Assembly: GCA_965224275.1 (NCBI GenBank)
Contig: CBDCYR010000008.1
Span: 1-64,000 of the forward strand
Direction: 5' to 3'
Source of the DNA: CAUZWH01 sp965224275
GTDB taxonomy: Bacteria; Pseudomonadota; Alphaproteobacteria; SHVV01
DNA: 64,000 nt
The position numbers were made by a program, and so were the translations under genes. This document shows positions 27,179-35,912 of this stretch, piece by piece; within the stretch, counting starts at the first letter, position 1, and each line of letters opens with the position of its first letter. The notes under the pieces are model-generated. The model was given only the letters and a program-made list of their open reading frames with translations. It was not told the DNA's origin and did no database searches.

Positions 27179-27238
27179 GAGTGATTTCAGTCGGTTGTGG
27201 CTTACTCGGTTGTGTCAAAGCAAACGAGGAGGCACAAC

Positions 27239-28072
27239 ATGTGGACCGAAATCACTCGCCCGAATTATGAGCGCCGTGGCGGGCGCTACGCAAGCGACCT
27301 GACGGATCGAGAGTGGGCGTTGATCGCGCCGCTCATGCCGCCGCGCAAGAAGATCGGCCGGCCGAGGACGACGGACCTGCGCCATGTCATGGATGCGGTC
27401 ATGTACATGGCCTCGACGGGCTGCCAGTGGGCGATGTTGCCGAACGACTTCCCTCCGCCTTCCACGGTCCAGCGCTATTTCTACGACTGGCGCTCCAACG
27501 GCCTGCTGGAGAGCATCAACCATCACCTGGTCATGGCGGCCCGGGAGCTGGAAGGACGCGAGGCCGGCCCGAGCGCCGGGGTGATCGACAGCCAGAGCGT
27601 GAAAACCACGGAAAGCGGTGGTGTTCGGGGCTATGACGCGGGCAAGAAGATCAAGGGCCGCAAGCGTCACATCGTCACCGATACACTCGGCCTGCTGGTC
27701 GGCCTGATCGTGCACGCAGCCGATATCCAGGACCGCGACGGCGCGCCCGAGGTCCTCAAATCGATCCGTCATCGCTTCCCCCGGCTGCGTCACCTCTTCG
27801 CCGACGCCGCCTACGCGGGACCGAAACTCGAGGGCGCCCTTGAGGACATCGGCCGCTGGAAGCTCGAGATCATCAAGCGCTCAGACACCGCCCAGGGCTT
27901 CGAGCTCCTGCCCAGACGATGGGTCGTCGAGAGGACCTTCGCCTGGCTCAACCGATGCCGTCGACTGGCCAAGGATTGGGAGAAATCAATCGCCTCCGCA
28001 CAGGCATGGATTCTTGTCGCCAACATCCGACTCCTCACAAGGCGGCTCGCAAGGTACTGTTATCAAACATAG
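27239..28072 (+). CDS. IS5-family transposase
   Basis: An intact 277-residue DDE transposase of the IS5 family: MWTEITRPNYERRGGRYASDL at the N-terminus, the first Asp in AGVIDSQSVKTTESGG, the second in HLFADAAYAGPKL and the Glu in RRWVVERTFAWLNRCRRL. The ATG at 27239 has CGAGGAGG eight bases upstream. It should be functional as a protein. I could not define the terminal inverted repeats or a target duplication, so the element's exact ends are open. It lies between a broken Rieske gene and a broken SDR gene. Confidence 0.9.
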   Translation: MWTEITRPNYERRGGRYASDLTDREWALIAPLMPPRKKIGRPRTTDLRHVMDAVMYMASTGCQWAMLPNDFPPPSTVQRYFYDWRSNGLLESINHHLVMAARELEGREAGPSAGVIDSQSVKTTESGGVRGYDAGKKIKGRKRHIVTDTLGLLVGLIVHAADIQDRDGAPEVLKSIRHRFPRLRHLFADAAYAGPKLEGALEDIGRWKLEIIKRSDTAQGFELLPRRWVVERTFAWLNRCRRLAKDWEKSIASAQAWILVANIRLLTRRLARYCYQT

Positions 28073-28113
28073 AGTTTCGAGTCGGACTCTAAGACCGTAG
28101 AGGGTACGAGTAG

Positions 28114-28138
28114 TTGGGCGCCGCTGGTCGGCGCCCAA
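28114..28138 (+). terminator. GC-rich hairpin after the IS5 transposase
   Basis: A 10-bp perfect stem TTGGGCGCCG / CGGCGCCCAA with a 5-base loop, followed by TCGTTT. It may be a terminator left from the upstream transcription unit or belong to the element's right side. It lies 20 bases before the SDR start codon. Confidence 0.5.
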
Positions 28139-28157
28139 TCGTTTGATGGAGGATGGA

Positions 28158-28510
28158 ATGGCCAGGGTCCCTGCCAGCAAGAACGCCGCAAATACCAAGA
28201 CCATCAAGAAACCGACGAAGAAAAAATCGGTGCGGAAAGTAGCAATTGTCACTGGTGGCGGCACCGGTCTTGGTCGCGATATCGCCAATACCTTGGCTCG
28301 AGACGGGTTCAACGTTGCGATAGTAGGCCGTCGCGCCAACCGGTTACGCATGAAGAAAGGCGAGAAGCGCCTTTTCGCTTATCCCGGTGATGTCGGCGAT
28401 CCCGAGCAGATCAAGGCGATCGTCAAGGACGTGCGAGGGCGTTTCGGGCGTATCGATGCCGTCGTTAATTCCGCGGCGATTGTTCGAATCACGCCGGTGA
28501 ATGAGATCAC
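28158..28510 (+). pseudogene. SDR oxidoreductase, 3'-truncated
   Basis: The open frame gives about 118 residues of a short-chain dehydrogenase: a Lys-rich N-terminal tail with KKPTKKKSVRK, then VAIVTGGGTGLGRDIA (cofactor motif) and DAVVNSAAIVRITPVNEIT. At about 28510 homology stops, and the frame runs on through DNA that is the antisense of a PrpD gene to a stop at 28595. The catalytic Tyr/Lys half (about 130 residues) is gone, so the protein cannot work as a dehydrogenase. The ATG at 28158 follows TGGAGG. The N-terminal tail is unusual for an SDR and holds one copy of the 24-bp repeat. Confidence 0.8.
28204..28227 (+). repeat. 24-bp direct repeat, right copy
   Basis: Identical to 27155-27178; here it lies in the Lys-rich N-terminal tail of the truncated SDR. 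Confidence 0.9.
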
Positions 28511-29659
28511 GTCGCACCCCGCATCCACCGATACTGAAATGCGATCGGCGAGCGCAGCCGTCTCAGAGTCCTCACGGTGTTCTTTTGAGAAGTGATCGAG
28601 ATCGATCTCTCCGTGACGCAACGCTGAGGCGACGACGAACGGAATGCTCATTTGTGCGCTCGTGAAGCTCTTCCACTCGCGTAGGTCATGAGCCGTTGCC
28701 ACCCGATAGGTTCCAATCTGGATCGACCGCATCGCGTCGGCGGTCAGATCGCCGCTTTGCCGCATGTCTAGAATCGCGTCGATCGGCGAGTGGATGTGGC
28801 GACAACAGGCATACGGCTTGATGTAGCACTCGGTGATCGCGTGCGGCGAACCGGGTCCAACACTCAGAATATCGAGTGCCGCGTAGTCGATTTCGCCGTT
28901 GTCGTTGCCGGCATAAGCATGGAAGAAGCCGTTCGGTGATTCGAGCGCCCCAGGTGGACTGGCCAATCCTTCCTCCGCGAGCAGGCCGGCAAACAGGCCA
29001 CTGCGGGCGGCAAATCCGGGGTGTAAGCGTTTGACGTCGCCACCGTCGAGAAAGGTAAACAGGCCCGATGCGGTTGACGCAGCGATGCCGTAGGCGGCCT
29101 CCACAAGATTTGGTGTGAAGCTGCAGAGCGCGGACCACACCGACGCGGCGCCGAATACACCGGTCGTCGACGTATTATGAAAGCCGCGCCAGCGCGAGCG
29201 CGGATGGCAAGCAGCGGCGAGCCGGCACATCGTTTCATAACCGGCGACCAGCGCTACGATCGACTGGCGTCCCGACGCCGCATTTGCAAAGCCTGCAGCA
29301 AGGACGGCGGGCACAACAACCGCACCCGGGTGAACCGAGCCTGCACGGTAGCCGTCGTCAAGTTCCAGGCCGTGCGCGGCGGCGCCCTGCAAGAAAGCGG
29401 CAGTGAGCAAGTCGCTTGGTAAGCAGCGGCCCGCAACCGGCACTTTGCCGCTGCTACCCGATCGCGATGCGGCGCGCTCCGCGATCTCCGTCACCTCCTG
29501 ATTGGCGCCGCCGAGGATGGCGCCGATACCATCGAGAAGATGGCTTTTAGCGCGGTGCACGGTTCGCGCGTCCAGGTCATCAAAGTGCAATTCGGCAACG
29601 TAGGCGGCTAGAGCAGCTGTCGGCCCGGAAGCGCTGTCGCGAGATTCGAGTGCTGTCAT
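28511..29659 (-). pseudogene. MmgE/PrpD-family gene, 3'-truncated
   Basis: About 383 residues of a second MmgE/PrpD protein: KSHLLDGIGAILGGANQEVTEIA, GAAAHGLELDDGYRAGSVHPG, RGFHNTSTTGVFGAASV and KRLHPGFAARSGLFAGLLAEEG, then CYIKPYACCRHIHSPIDAI. Homology ends near DRISVSVDAGCD; the frame then runs for another 43 codons through the antisense of the SDR fragment to a stop at 28379. The last 60-80 residues of a normal member are missing. The start ATG at 29659 is preferred over upstream in-frame codons because the family homology begins there. It is divergent from the Rieske gene at 29762, with a gap of about 100 bases. Confidence 0.78.
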
Positions 29660-29761
29660 TGGAAGACCTCTGGTCGCCGCGTTTCTGAAATCGCATTTCA
29701 GCCGATTTCGTACCGACGCGCCATGCGGTACAGTCTCAGCCGGAACCCGAGGGAGATCTTG

Positions 29762-30901
29762 ATGCCGGCTCAAACCGCGTTACGCTTCACGGCCGATTCT
29801 GACAGTTCGGCAACGCTGCCGGCCAACTATTACTTCGATCCAGCAATCTTTGAGCGCGAAGCCGAGGGGATCTTCTACAAGACCTGGCAATTCGTCGGCT
29901 TCACCTTCGATCTGCAGAATGCCGGCGACTACATCACCGCAAACATCCTCGACCAGAAGGTCTTGGTGGTGCGTGGCAAAGATGGTGAGCTGCATGCTTT
30001 TTACAACGTCTGCATGCATCGCGGTCACATTCTCGCCGAGGGCAAGGGCAACAAAACCATCTTCACCTGCCCGTTCCATGCCTGGTCCTACGATACAACG
30101 GGTGAACTCAAAGCTGCTGGCAATGCCGAAAACGTTGCCGGGTTTCATCTCGAAGATTTCCACCTTTCAGAAATCCGGGTCGAGACGCTCGCAACCTTGG
30201 TCTTGGTCAATCTCGACCCCGACGCGCCCTCACTTGAAGACTGGGCCCCGGGGATGGCGGCCCATTGGCGCGAGCACGTCAAGATGTTCGATCAGCTCAA
30301 ACTGGTTCACGAGCAGCATTACGATATCGCCTGCAATTGGAAACTCACGATCGACCAGAACGAATGCTATCACTGCCCGGTGATCCACGGTGGCGTCACA
30401 ACTGTCGAAGGTGGACCGGATGCATGGATTACCACCGAGTTCGATTACTGGTCGACGCATGAAATCCGCGCCAACGACGAGGTCACCCGCACCCGCATCG
30501 CCGAACGCAAGGATCCGCACAACGTGGAGACATGGCAAAACGAAGCCTATATCTGGTGGCTGTGGCCAAACCTGGTCTTTGTTACGCATCAGGCGCCGAC
30601 CAATTTCAAACTTCTGCATGTCATGCCAGTCGACGCCGAACACACCCACGAAGTGCTCTACTGCTTCACACTCGACGACCCGCCCAGTCAGGACGACGCC
30701 GATAACATCGATCGCTTTGCCAATATCGTTAATCCGCAGGATATCGATCCGATGGAAAAGCAGCAGCTTGGTCTACACTCGCGTGGCTACACCATGGGAC
30801 GGCTGATGGTTGATGGTACGCGTTCCTGGCGCAGCGAGCACGCTGTCCATCACTTCAACAAGCTCGTTTGGGAAGTCATCAACGGACCGAACTACACCTA
30901 G
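29762..30901 (+). CDS. Rieske non-heme-iron oxygenase alpha subunit, paralogue 3
   Basis: An intact 379-residue copy. The Rieske domain holds CMHRGH and CPFHAWSYDTTGELKAAGN; the catalytic domain holds NWKLTIDQNECYHCPVIHGG (bridging Glu, iron His pair five residues apart), and NPQDIDPMEKQQLGLHSRGY supplies the probable third ligand Asp. The N-terminal LPANYYFDPAIFEREAEGIF is shared by all paralogues. The ATG at 29762 is preceded by GAGGGAGA. It heads a tandem pair with paralogue 4, 47 bases downstream. The His pair is followed by GG rather than the usual P-E/Q, a possible substrate-pocket difference. Confidence 0.9.
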   Translation: MPAQTALRFTADSDSSATLPANYYFDPAIFEREAEGIFYKTWQFVGFTFDLQNAGDYITANILDQKVLVVRGKDGELHAFYNVCMHRGHILAEGKGNKTIFTCPFHAWSYDTTGELKAAGNAENVAGFHLEDFHLSEIRVETLATLVLVNLDPDAPSLEDWAPGMAAHWREHVKMFDQLKLVHEQHYDIACNWKLTIDQNECYHCPVIHGGVTTVEGGPDAWITTEFDYWSTHEIRANDEVTRTRIAERKDPHNVETWQNEAYIWWLWPNLVFVTHQAPTNFKLLHVMPVDAEHTHEVLYCFTLDDPPSQDDADNIDRFANIVNPQDIDPMEKQQLGLHSRGYTMGRLMVDGTRSWRSEHAVHHFNKLVWEVINGPNYT

Positions 30902-30948
30902 CCGGTTCGACCGGGCGTTTCGCGTTTCGTTCCGCCGCAGAGGTTCCG

Positions 30949-32221
30949 ATGTCAGCTGATACCGCGCTTCATTTTTCGCCCGATCCAACCCGCTCGGCAA
31001 CCCTGCCCGGTTATTACTACGTCGATCCCGCAATTTTCGAGCGTGAGTCTGAGCAAATCTTCTATAAGAGCTGGCAGTTCGTCGGCTTTTCCTTCGATTT
31101 GAAGAACCCTGGCGACTACATCACCGCTGATATTCTTGATCAGAAGGTTTTCGTGGTCCGTGGTAAGGACGGCGCGCTGCACGCGTTCTACAACGTGTGC
31201 ATGCACCGTGGCCATGTCTTGGTTGAGGGCAGCGGCAATAAGACGATTTTCACTTGTCCGTTTCATGCCTGGTCCTACGACACCTCGGGTGACCTCAAGG
31301 CCGCCGGCAATTCTGCACGCGTTCTACAACGTGTGCATGCACCGTGGCCATGTCTTGGTTGAGGGCAGCGGCAATAAGACGATTTTCACTTGTCCGTTTC
31401 ATGCCTGGTCCTACGACACCTCGGGTGACCTCAAGGCCGCCGGCAATTCTGAGAATGTTGCCGGATTTCGGCTCGAGGACTTCCATCTGTCCGAGGTCCG
31501 CGTTGACACGATGGCGATGCTGGTCTTCGTCAACCTCGACCCTGCAGCCTCCTCCCTCGCGGATTACGTGCCGGGCTTGCTCGAAGACTGGCGCGAGAAG
31601 ATCAAACTGTTCGACGACGTAAAGCTCGCCCACACCCAACACTTCGACATTGCCGCCAACTGGAAGCTGATCTTTGATCAGAATGAGTGTTACCACTGTG
31701 CGTCGGTGCACCCGGGGTTTAACACGATCACCGATACGCCGGATGTGTGGATCACCACCGAACACGAACGCTGGCTGACCCACTTGATGCGTTCAACGGA
31801 GCAAGTTCGTCAATCGCGGGTCGCAGAGAGCGAGAGACAACACGATCCCGAAACCTGGCAGGACGATATCTACATCTGGCAGATGTTCCCCAATCTGCTG
31901 TTCATCACACATCAAGCGCCGGCAAATTTCAAAATTGTCCATGCCATGCCGGTCGGTCCGGATCGTTCGCACGAGATCGTTTACTGTCTCAATTTCAACG
32001 ACCCGCTCACCGCCGACGATGTCGACTACAACCTGACCTTTGCCAACGAGATCAACCCCCAGGACATCGCGCCCATGGAAAGCCAGCAGCGAGGGTTGCG
32101 CTCGCGCGGCTACACGATGGGCCGGCTCATGGTCGATCAGGAACGATCGTGGATCAGCGAGCACGCCACCCACCACTTCAACAGACAGGTGTGGGAGGCC
32201 CTCAACGGGCCCAACTATTAA
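30949..32221 (+). pseudogene. Rieske oxygenase alpha subunit, paralogue 4, broken by 136-bp tandem duplication
   Basis: Starting MSADTALHFSPDPTRSATLPG, the frame is normal through CMHRGH and CPFHAW, then hits a second identical copy of 136 bases (31313-31448). As 136 is not a multiple of three, translation ends at 31362 after 137 residues. Removing one copy gives a normal 378-residue protein, with DQNECYHCASVHPG (bridging Glu, both His) and NPQDIAPMESQQRG further on. The start has a GAGG ribosome site (AGAGGTTCCG). All other sequence looks intact, so the lesion is recent or is an assembly artefact. It is the second gene of a pair with paralogue 3. Confidence 0.88.
31177..31448 (+). repeat. 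Tandem duplication, 2 x 136 bp
   Basis: Copy 1 is 31177-31312 and copy 2 is 31313-31448, identical by eye. The trinucleotide CTG lies at both junctions, compatible with slippage or illegitimate recombination. Each copy encodes the whole Rieske [2Fe-2S] ligand region. Confidence 0.95.
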
Positions 32222-32231
32222 GCCTGATCGG

Positions 32232-33413
32232 CTACGCGGCTGACTTGTTGAGAGCGGATGAGGGATCGATCGACAACGCGAATAAGACAATCTGTTTCCG
32301 ATTGCTACCAACCATCAGCGGGCCGATCTCCGTGGCTGCGATGCCTTCCACGGCATCCATTTCACAAGGCGGCTCGCAAGGCTTAGCAAATTCGCCTGAA
32401 GCCAGCACCGGATAGCCGGTTTCACCACATGCCTTCTCCATATGGGCAGTGATGTTCAGTGTATCGCCGAGGTAAACGATCTCGCGGCGAACGTCGCCCA
32501 TTTCGCCAGAAATCACGGGCCCGCAGTGGAGCGCAGCGTGCAGATCTGGTGCAGCGTCGAAACGGCGAAGATAGTCAGCTTTCCGTTTTTCCAGCTGTTC
32601 GATTGCCGCAAAGCAACACTGTGCCGCACGTCCGTTTCGCAAACCCTCGCTGCGCAACCACGAAACGATGATCTGATCGCCGACGTAACGGTAGATCTCA
32701 CCACCATTCTCGAGGATCGGGTCGGTAAGGTCGAAAAACATTTGGTCGAGTAGTTCATGGAACCGAGCATTACCAATCGTATCGGCGAGTTCGGTCGATG
32801 ATGTGACATCAAGCAATAGAAATATTCGCTGCTCCTCGCGCGGTCGGTGATAACGGCCCGAGATGAGCTTCCGCAATATGGTGGGACCGAGCAGTCGGCT
32901 CAGCTGGATCAGTACACCAAGCAGGATAACAAGCAGACAGGCGATCACGAATCCATGGATTTGATGGTCGGCCAATAAGAGCGTCGTGTCGCCCGACCGT
33001 TGAGAGACAAAGCGTTCAACCCCGAATCCTACGTATATGAACACCACGTAGATTATTGAGCGGACCGCTGTCACCGCTCCAAATGAAAGTCCCTGCAGCC
33101 GTTTGCCCGCCGGGCTCTGCATGAACAACGCTTCAAAAATCACAATCGGAGCAACGACGATGGTGCCGATCAAGGCGCCCATGGCTGCGCATTTCAGACA
33201 GACGATGAGAGAGAAATTATCGAGGTCGGCAACGCTTACGATGGCGCCGACTACAGCGCCGATTAGGACAAAGCCGACGCCATTCTTAAGCGCCGTCTGG
33301 GTTCGTGCACGGATTCGCAAATGATCGTCCCGCGTTGCCTGTTTCTCTGATACTAGATTGGCATTCTCACCGCATCTTGCAACAGGCCGCCGCGTTGACC
33401 GTGTCGGGACCAT
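32232..33413 (-). CDS. Membrane class III adenylate/guanylate cyclase
   Basis: The 393-residue protein has four or so hydrophobic segments in residues 40-190 and a C-terminal class III cyclase domain starting RIFLLLDVTSSTELAD. The two metal-binding Asp are in LLLDVTSS and RYVGDQIIVSW. The region GDTLNITAHMEKA corresponds to the usual GDxVNxAxRLE: the Asn is kept, but the Arg that stabilises the transition state is His. Activity may therefore be weak or altered. It faces away from the Rieske gene at 33459 with only 45 bases between starts, so both promoters are crowded there. A signalling role in this cluster is unproven. Confidence 0.85.
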   Translation of the reverse strand: MVPTRSTRRPVARCGENANLVSEKQATRDDHLRIRARTQTALKNGVGFVLIGAVVGAIVSVADLDNFSLIVCLKCAAMGALIGTIVVAPIVIFEALFMQSPAGKRLQGLSFGAVTAVRSIIYVVFIYVGFGVERFVSQRSGDTTLLLADHQIHGFVIACLLVILLGVLIQLSRLLGPTILRKLISGRYHRPREEQRIFLLLDVTSSTELADTIGNARFHELLDQMFFDLTDPILENGGEIYRYVGDQIIVSWLRSEGLRNGRAAQCCFAAIEQLEKRKADYLRRFDAAPDLHAALHCGPVISGEMGDVRREIVYLGDTLNITAHMEKACGETGYPVLASGEFAKPCEPPCEMDAVEGIAATEIGPLMVGSNRKQIVLFALSIDPSSALNKSAA

Positions 33414-33458
33414 AGGTCAACATCCATCGGTGATATGCTTGGTACCACGAGGAACGAT

Positions 33459-34640
33459 ATGACCGCGACGCCGCGACCCCGGTTTAAGAGCAAATTCCAC
33501 CCCGATCCTGAACTGTCCTACACGCTTCCCGGTTACTACTACTGGGACCCGGATATTTTCTCGAAGGAGAGGGACGAGATTTGGTTCAAAACATGGGTTC
33601 TTGCGGGCTATCTCCACGATCTCAAGGAGCCCGGTGACTTCATTACCCGTCAGATCTTGGATCAGGAAGTGTTTGTGGTCCGCGGCAAGGACGGCGAGTT
33701 ACGCGCCTTTTACAACGTGTGTATGCACCGCGGGCATGAGCTCGTTAAGGAAAAGGGCAACAAAACCATCATCACCTGCCCCTATCACGCGTGGTCGTAT
33801 GATACCGAGGGCAAACTCAAAGCCGCCGGTGGGGCCGAGGATGTCAGAAATTTTGATTACAACGAGTTCAGTCTGAGCCCGGTACGAGTCGACACCTTGC
33901 TAAACATGGTATTCGTCAATCTTGACGATAGCGCCCGCCCGATCAGCGATGTCTATGCCGGCCTTGAAGAAGAAATTCGTGGTGTGATGCCGGAATTTGA
34001 CGATCTCCAACTGGCCCGCACCGATCCCTTCGCCTTCAACGCAAACTGGAAGTTCATCTTTGATGCGATGGAATGCTACCACTGCCCGGTTATTCATCCG
34101 GAGGTGATGGGTGAGAACGCCTATGTCGAGTTGAGTTTTGAAATCACCAACCACGATCGTTGGGCCCTCCACTTCATCCGTGGCAACCGCGACGTGATCA
34201 GCGGAAAAAAAAAGGGCTCGGTGACCTACGATCTAAACGCGGATCAGAAATACCTCGATACCTACATCTGGTGGATGTGGCCGAACATCTATCTTGTCAT
34301 CCACCAGGGTGATCCCAATTTCAAAGTTCTGTTTGGTATGCCCAGCGATGTCGGCAGCTCGTGGGAAACTGTCGACAATTTTTTCACCAACGACCCGCCG
34401 ACCGCGACCGATATCTCGAACATGAACAACTTCCGCGATCTGGTGCAGCCGCAGGATATTCCGCCGATGGAGGCGCAGCAGCGCGGGGTCCACTCGCGCG
34501 GCTATACCCAGGGTCGTCTGATGGTCGACGAAGAGCGGACCTGGCGGTCGGAACACGGCGTTCATCACTTCAATCGTTTGTGCTGGGAAGCGGTTAACGG
34601 CGGGGCTAATTACGAAATCGAAGTAGGCGTCGCGAAATGA
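33459..34640 (+). CDS. Rieske non-heme-iron oxygenase alpha subunit, paralogue 5
   Basis: An intact copy of 393 residues. It has CMHRGHELVKEKGNKTIITC followed by PYHAW (Tyr instead of the Phe in most copies), FDAMECYHCPVIHPE (Glu and two His) and VQPQDIPPMEAQQRGVHSRGY. It shares the N-terminal FKSKFHPDPELSYTLPGYYY with paralogue 6, whose ATG overlaps this gene's TGA by four bases. That gives a translationally coupled pair of sister oxygenases. A longer C-terminal tail, NYEIEVGVAK, follows the usual NY end. The ATG at 33459 is preceded by ACGAGGAAC. Confidence 0.9.
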   Translation: MTATPRPRFKSKFHPDPELSYTLPGYYYWDPDIFSKERDEIWFKTWVLAGYLHDLKEPGDFITRQILDQEVFVVRGKDGELRAFYNVCMHRGHELVKEKGNKTIITCPYHAWSYDTEGKLKAAGGAEDVRNFDYNEFSLSPVRVDTLLNMVFVNLDDSARPISDVYAGLEEEIRGVMPEFDDLQLARTDPFAFNANWKFIFDAMECYHCPVIHPEVMGENAYVELSFEITNHDRWALHFIRGNRDVISGKKKGSVTYDLNADQKYLDTYIWWMWPNIYLVIHQGDPNFKVLFGMPSDVGSSWETVDNFFTNDPPTATDISNMNNFRDLVQPQDIPPMEAQQRGVHSRGYTQGRLMVDEERTWRSEHGVHHFNRLCWEAVNGGANYEIEVGVAK

Positions 34641-35815
34641 CCGGAACACCGCCAACGGCCGATTTCAAAAGTAAGTTTCATCCCGATCCCGAGCTCTCCT
34701 ACACCTTACCGGGTTACTACTATTACGACCCCGACGTTTATGCCCGCGAGGTCGAGGGGGTTTTCTATAAGTCGTGGCTCTTGGTGGGGTATCTCCACGA
34801 CCTCGAGCAAACCGGCAACTTCATTACCCAGGATTTGCTCGATCAGAGTGTGTTCGTCGTGCGTGGCAAAGATGGCACATTGCGGGGCTTTCACAACGTG
34901 TGCATGCACCGTGGCCACGAACTCGTGAAGGGGAAGGGCAGCAAGACTATTTTCACCTGCCCCTATCACGCCTGGTCTTACGACACCGAGGGCAAGTTGA
35001 AAGCGGCCGGCAACGCCGAGAACGTCAAGGGCTTTGATTTCGACGAACTCAGCTTGAAGCCGGTTCGCGTCGATACCCTGCTCAACATGGTGTTCATCAA
35101 CTTCGACCCCGACGCGCGCCCGATGGACGAGCTCTATACCGGCTTAGAAGCCGAGGTCCGTGACCTATTGCCCGCCTACGACGAGCTCAAGCTCTACCGC
35201 ACCGATCCTTACGAGTTCAAATCCAACTGGAAGTTCATTTTCGACGCGATGGAGTGTTACCACTGCCCCTCGCTCCATCCCCAAGCCATGGGCCCAAATG
35301 CGTATTACAAGCCGAGCTTCGAAATAACCAATCATGACCATTGGGCGTTACACATCATTCGTGGCAACCCAGAAGTGATCAGTGGCGAAGTCGAAGGGTC
35401 GATCGCCTACGACCTTCGATCCGATCACCCGATCCAGGATGTCTATATCTGGTGGATGTGGCCCAACATTTACCTGACCGTTCACCAAGGCAATCCCAAC
35501 ATGAAGATTCTGTTCGGCATGCCCAGTGCGGTCGATTATTCGTGGGAGACCGTCGACAACTTCCTCCTGGGGGACCCGCCATCCGACGAGGATATCTCGA
35601 ACATCGATAACTTCCGCGACAATATCCAAGCCCAGGATTTGCTGGCGATGGAAAGCCAACAACGCGGCGTGCATTCGCTCGGCTACACCCAAGGCCGGCT
35701 CATGGTCGACCCGGACCGTTCATGGTCGAGCGAACACGGCGTTCACCATTTCAATAAGATGGTTTGGGAAATCGTCAACGGTCCCAACTACGAGGTCGAC
35801 GTGATGGCCAGATAG
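34637..35815 (+). CDS. Rieske non-heme-iron oxygenase alpha subunit, paralogue 6
   Basis: An intact 392-residue copy, closest by eye to paralogue 5: FKSKFHPDPELSYTLPGYYY, CMHRGHELVKGKGSKTIFTC followed by PYHAW, DAMECYHCPSLHPQ and IQAQDLLAMESQQRGVHSLGY. In this last motif the residue before QD is Ala rather than Pro, but the Asp is kept. The start overlaps the upstream stop (ATGA), so the two proteins are probably made in similar amounts. An approximately 100-base gap separates it from the amidohydrolase. Confidence 0.9.
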   Translation: MTGTPPTADFKSKFHPDPELSYTLPGYYYYDPDVYAREVEGVFYKSWLLVGYLHDLEQTGNFITQDLLDQSVFVVRGKDGTLRGFHNVCMHRGHELVKGKGSKTIFTCPYHAWSYDTEGKLKAAGNAENVKGFDFDELSLKPVRVDTLLNMVFINFDPDARPMDELYTGLEAEVRDLLPAYDELKLYRTDPYEFKSNWKFIFDAMECYHCPSLHPQAMGPNAYYKPSFEITNHDHWALHIIRGNPEVISGEVEGSIAYDLRSDHPIQDVYIWWMWPNIYLTVHQGNPNMKILFGMPSAVDYSWETVDNFLLGDPPSDEDISNIDNFRDNIQAQDLLAMESQQRGVHSLGYTQGRLMVDPDRSWSSEHGVHHFNKMVWEIVNGPNYEVDVMAR

Positions 35816-35912
35816 GGCGACTGACCTACGTTCGCGACGCCTTAACCTGCCTCAAATGGTTTCGGGCGTAGCCCGATAAGAAACAAAGTCACGAAAATTT
35901 CGGAGTATCGCC

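Noticed and set aside
28035..28054. 20-bp identity between the end of the IS5 transposase gene and the cyclase gene (32362-32381)
   Set aside because: It lies in two unrelated coding frames, has no repeat or element-end context, and I cannot separate it from chance in GC-rich DNA.
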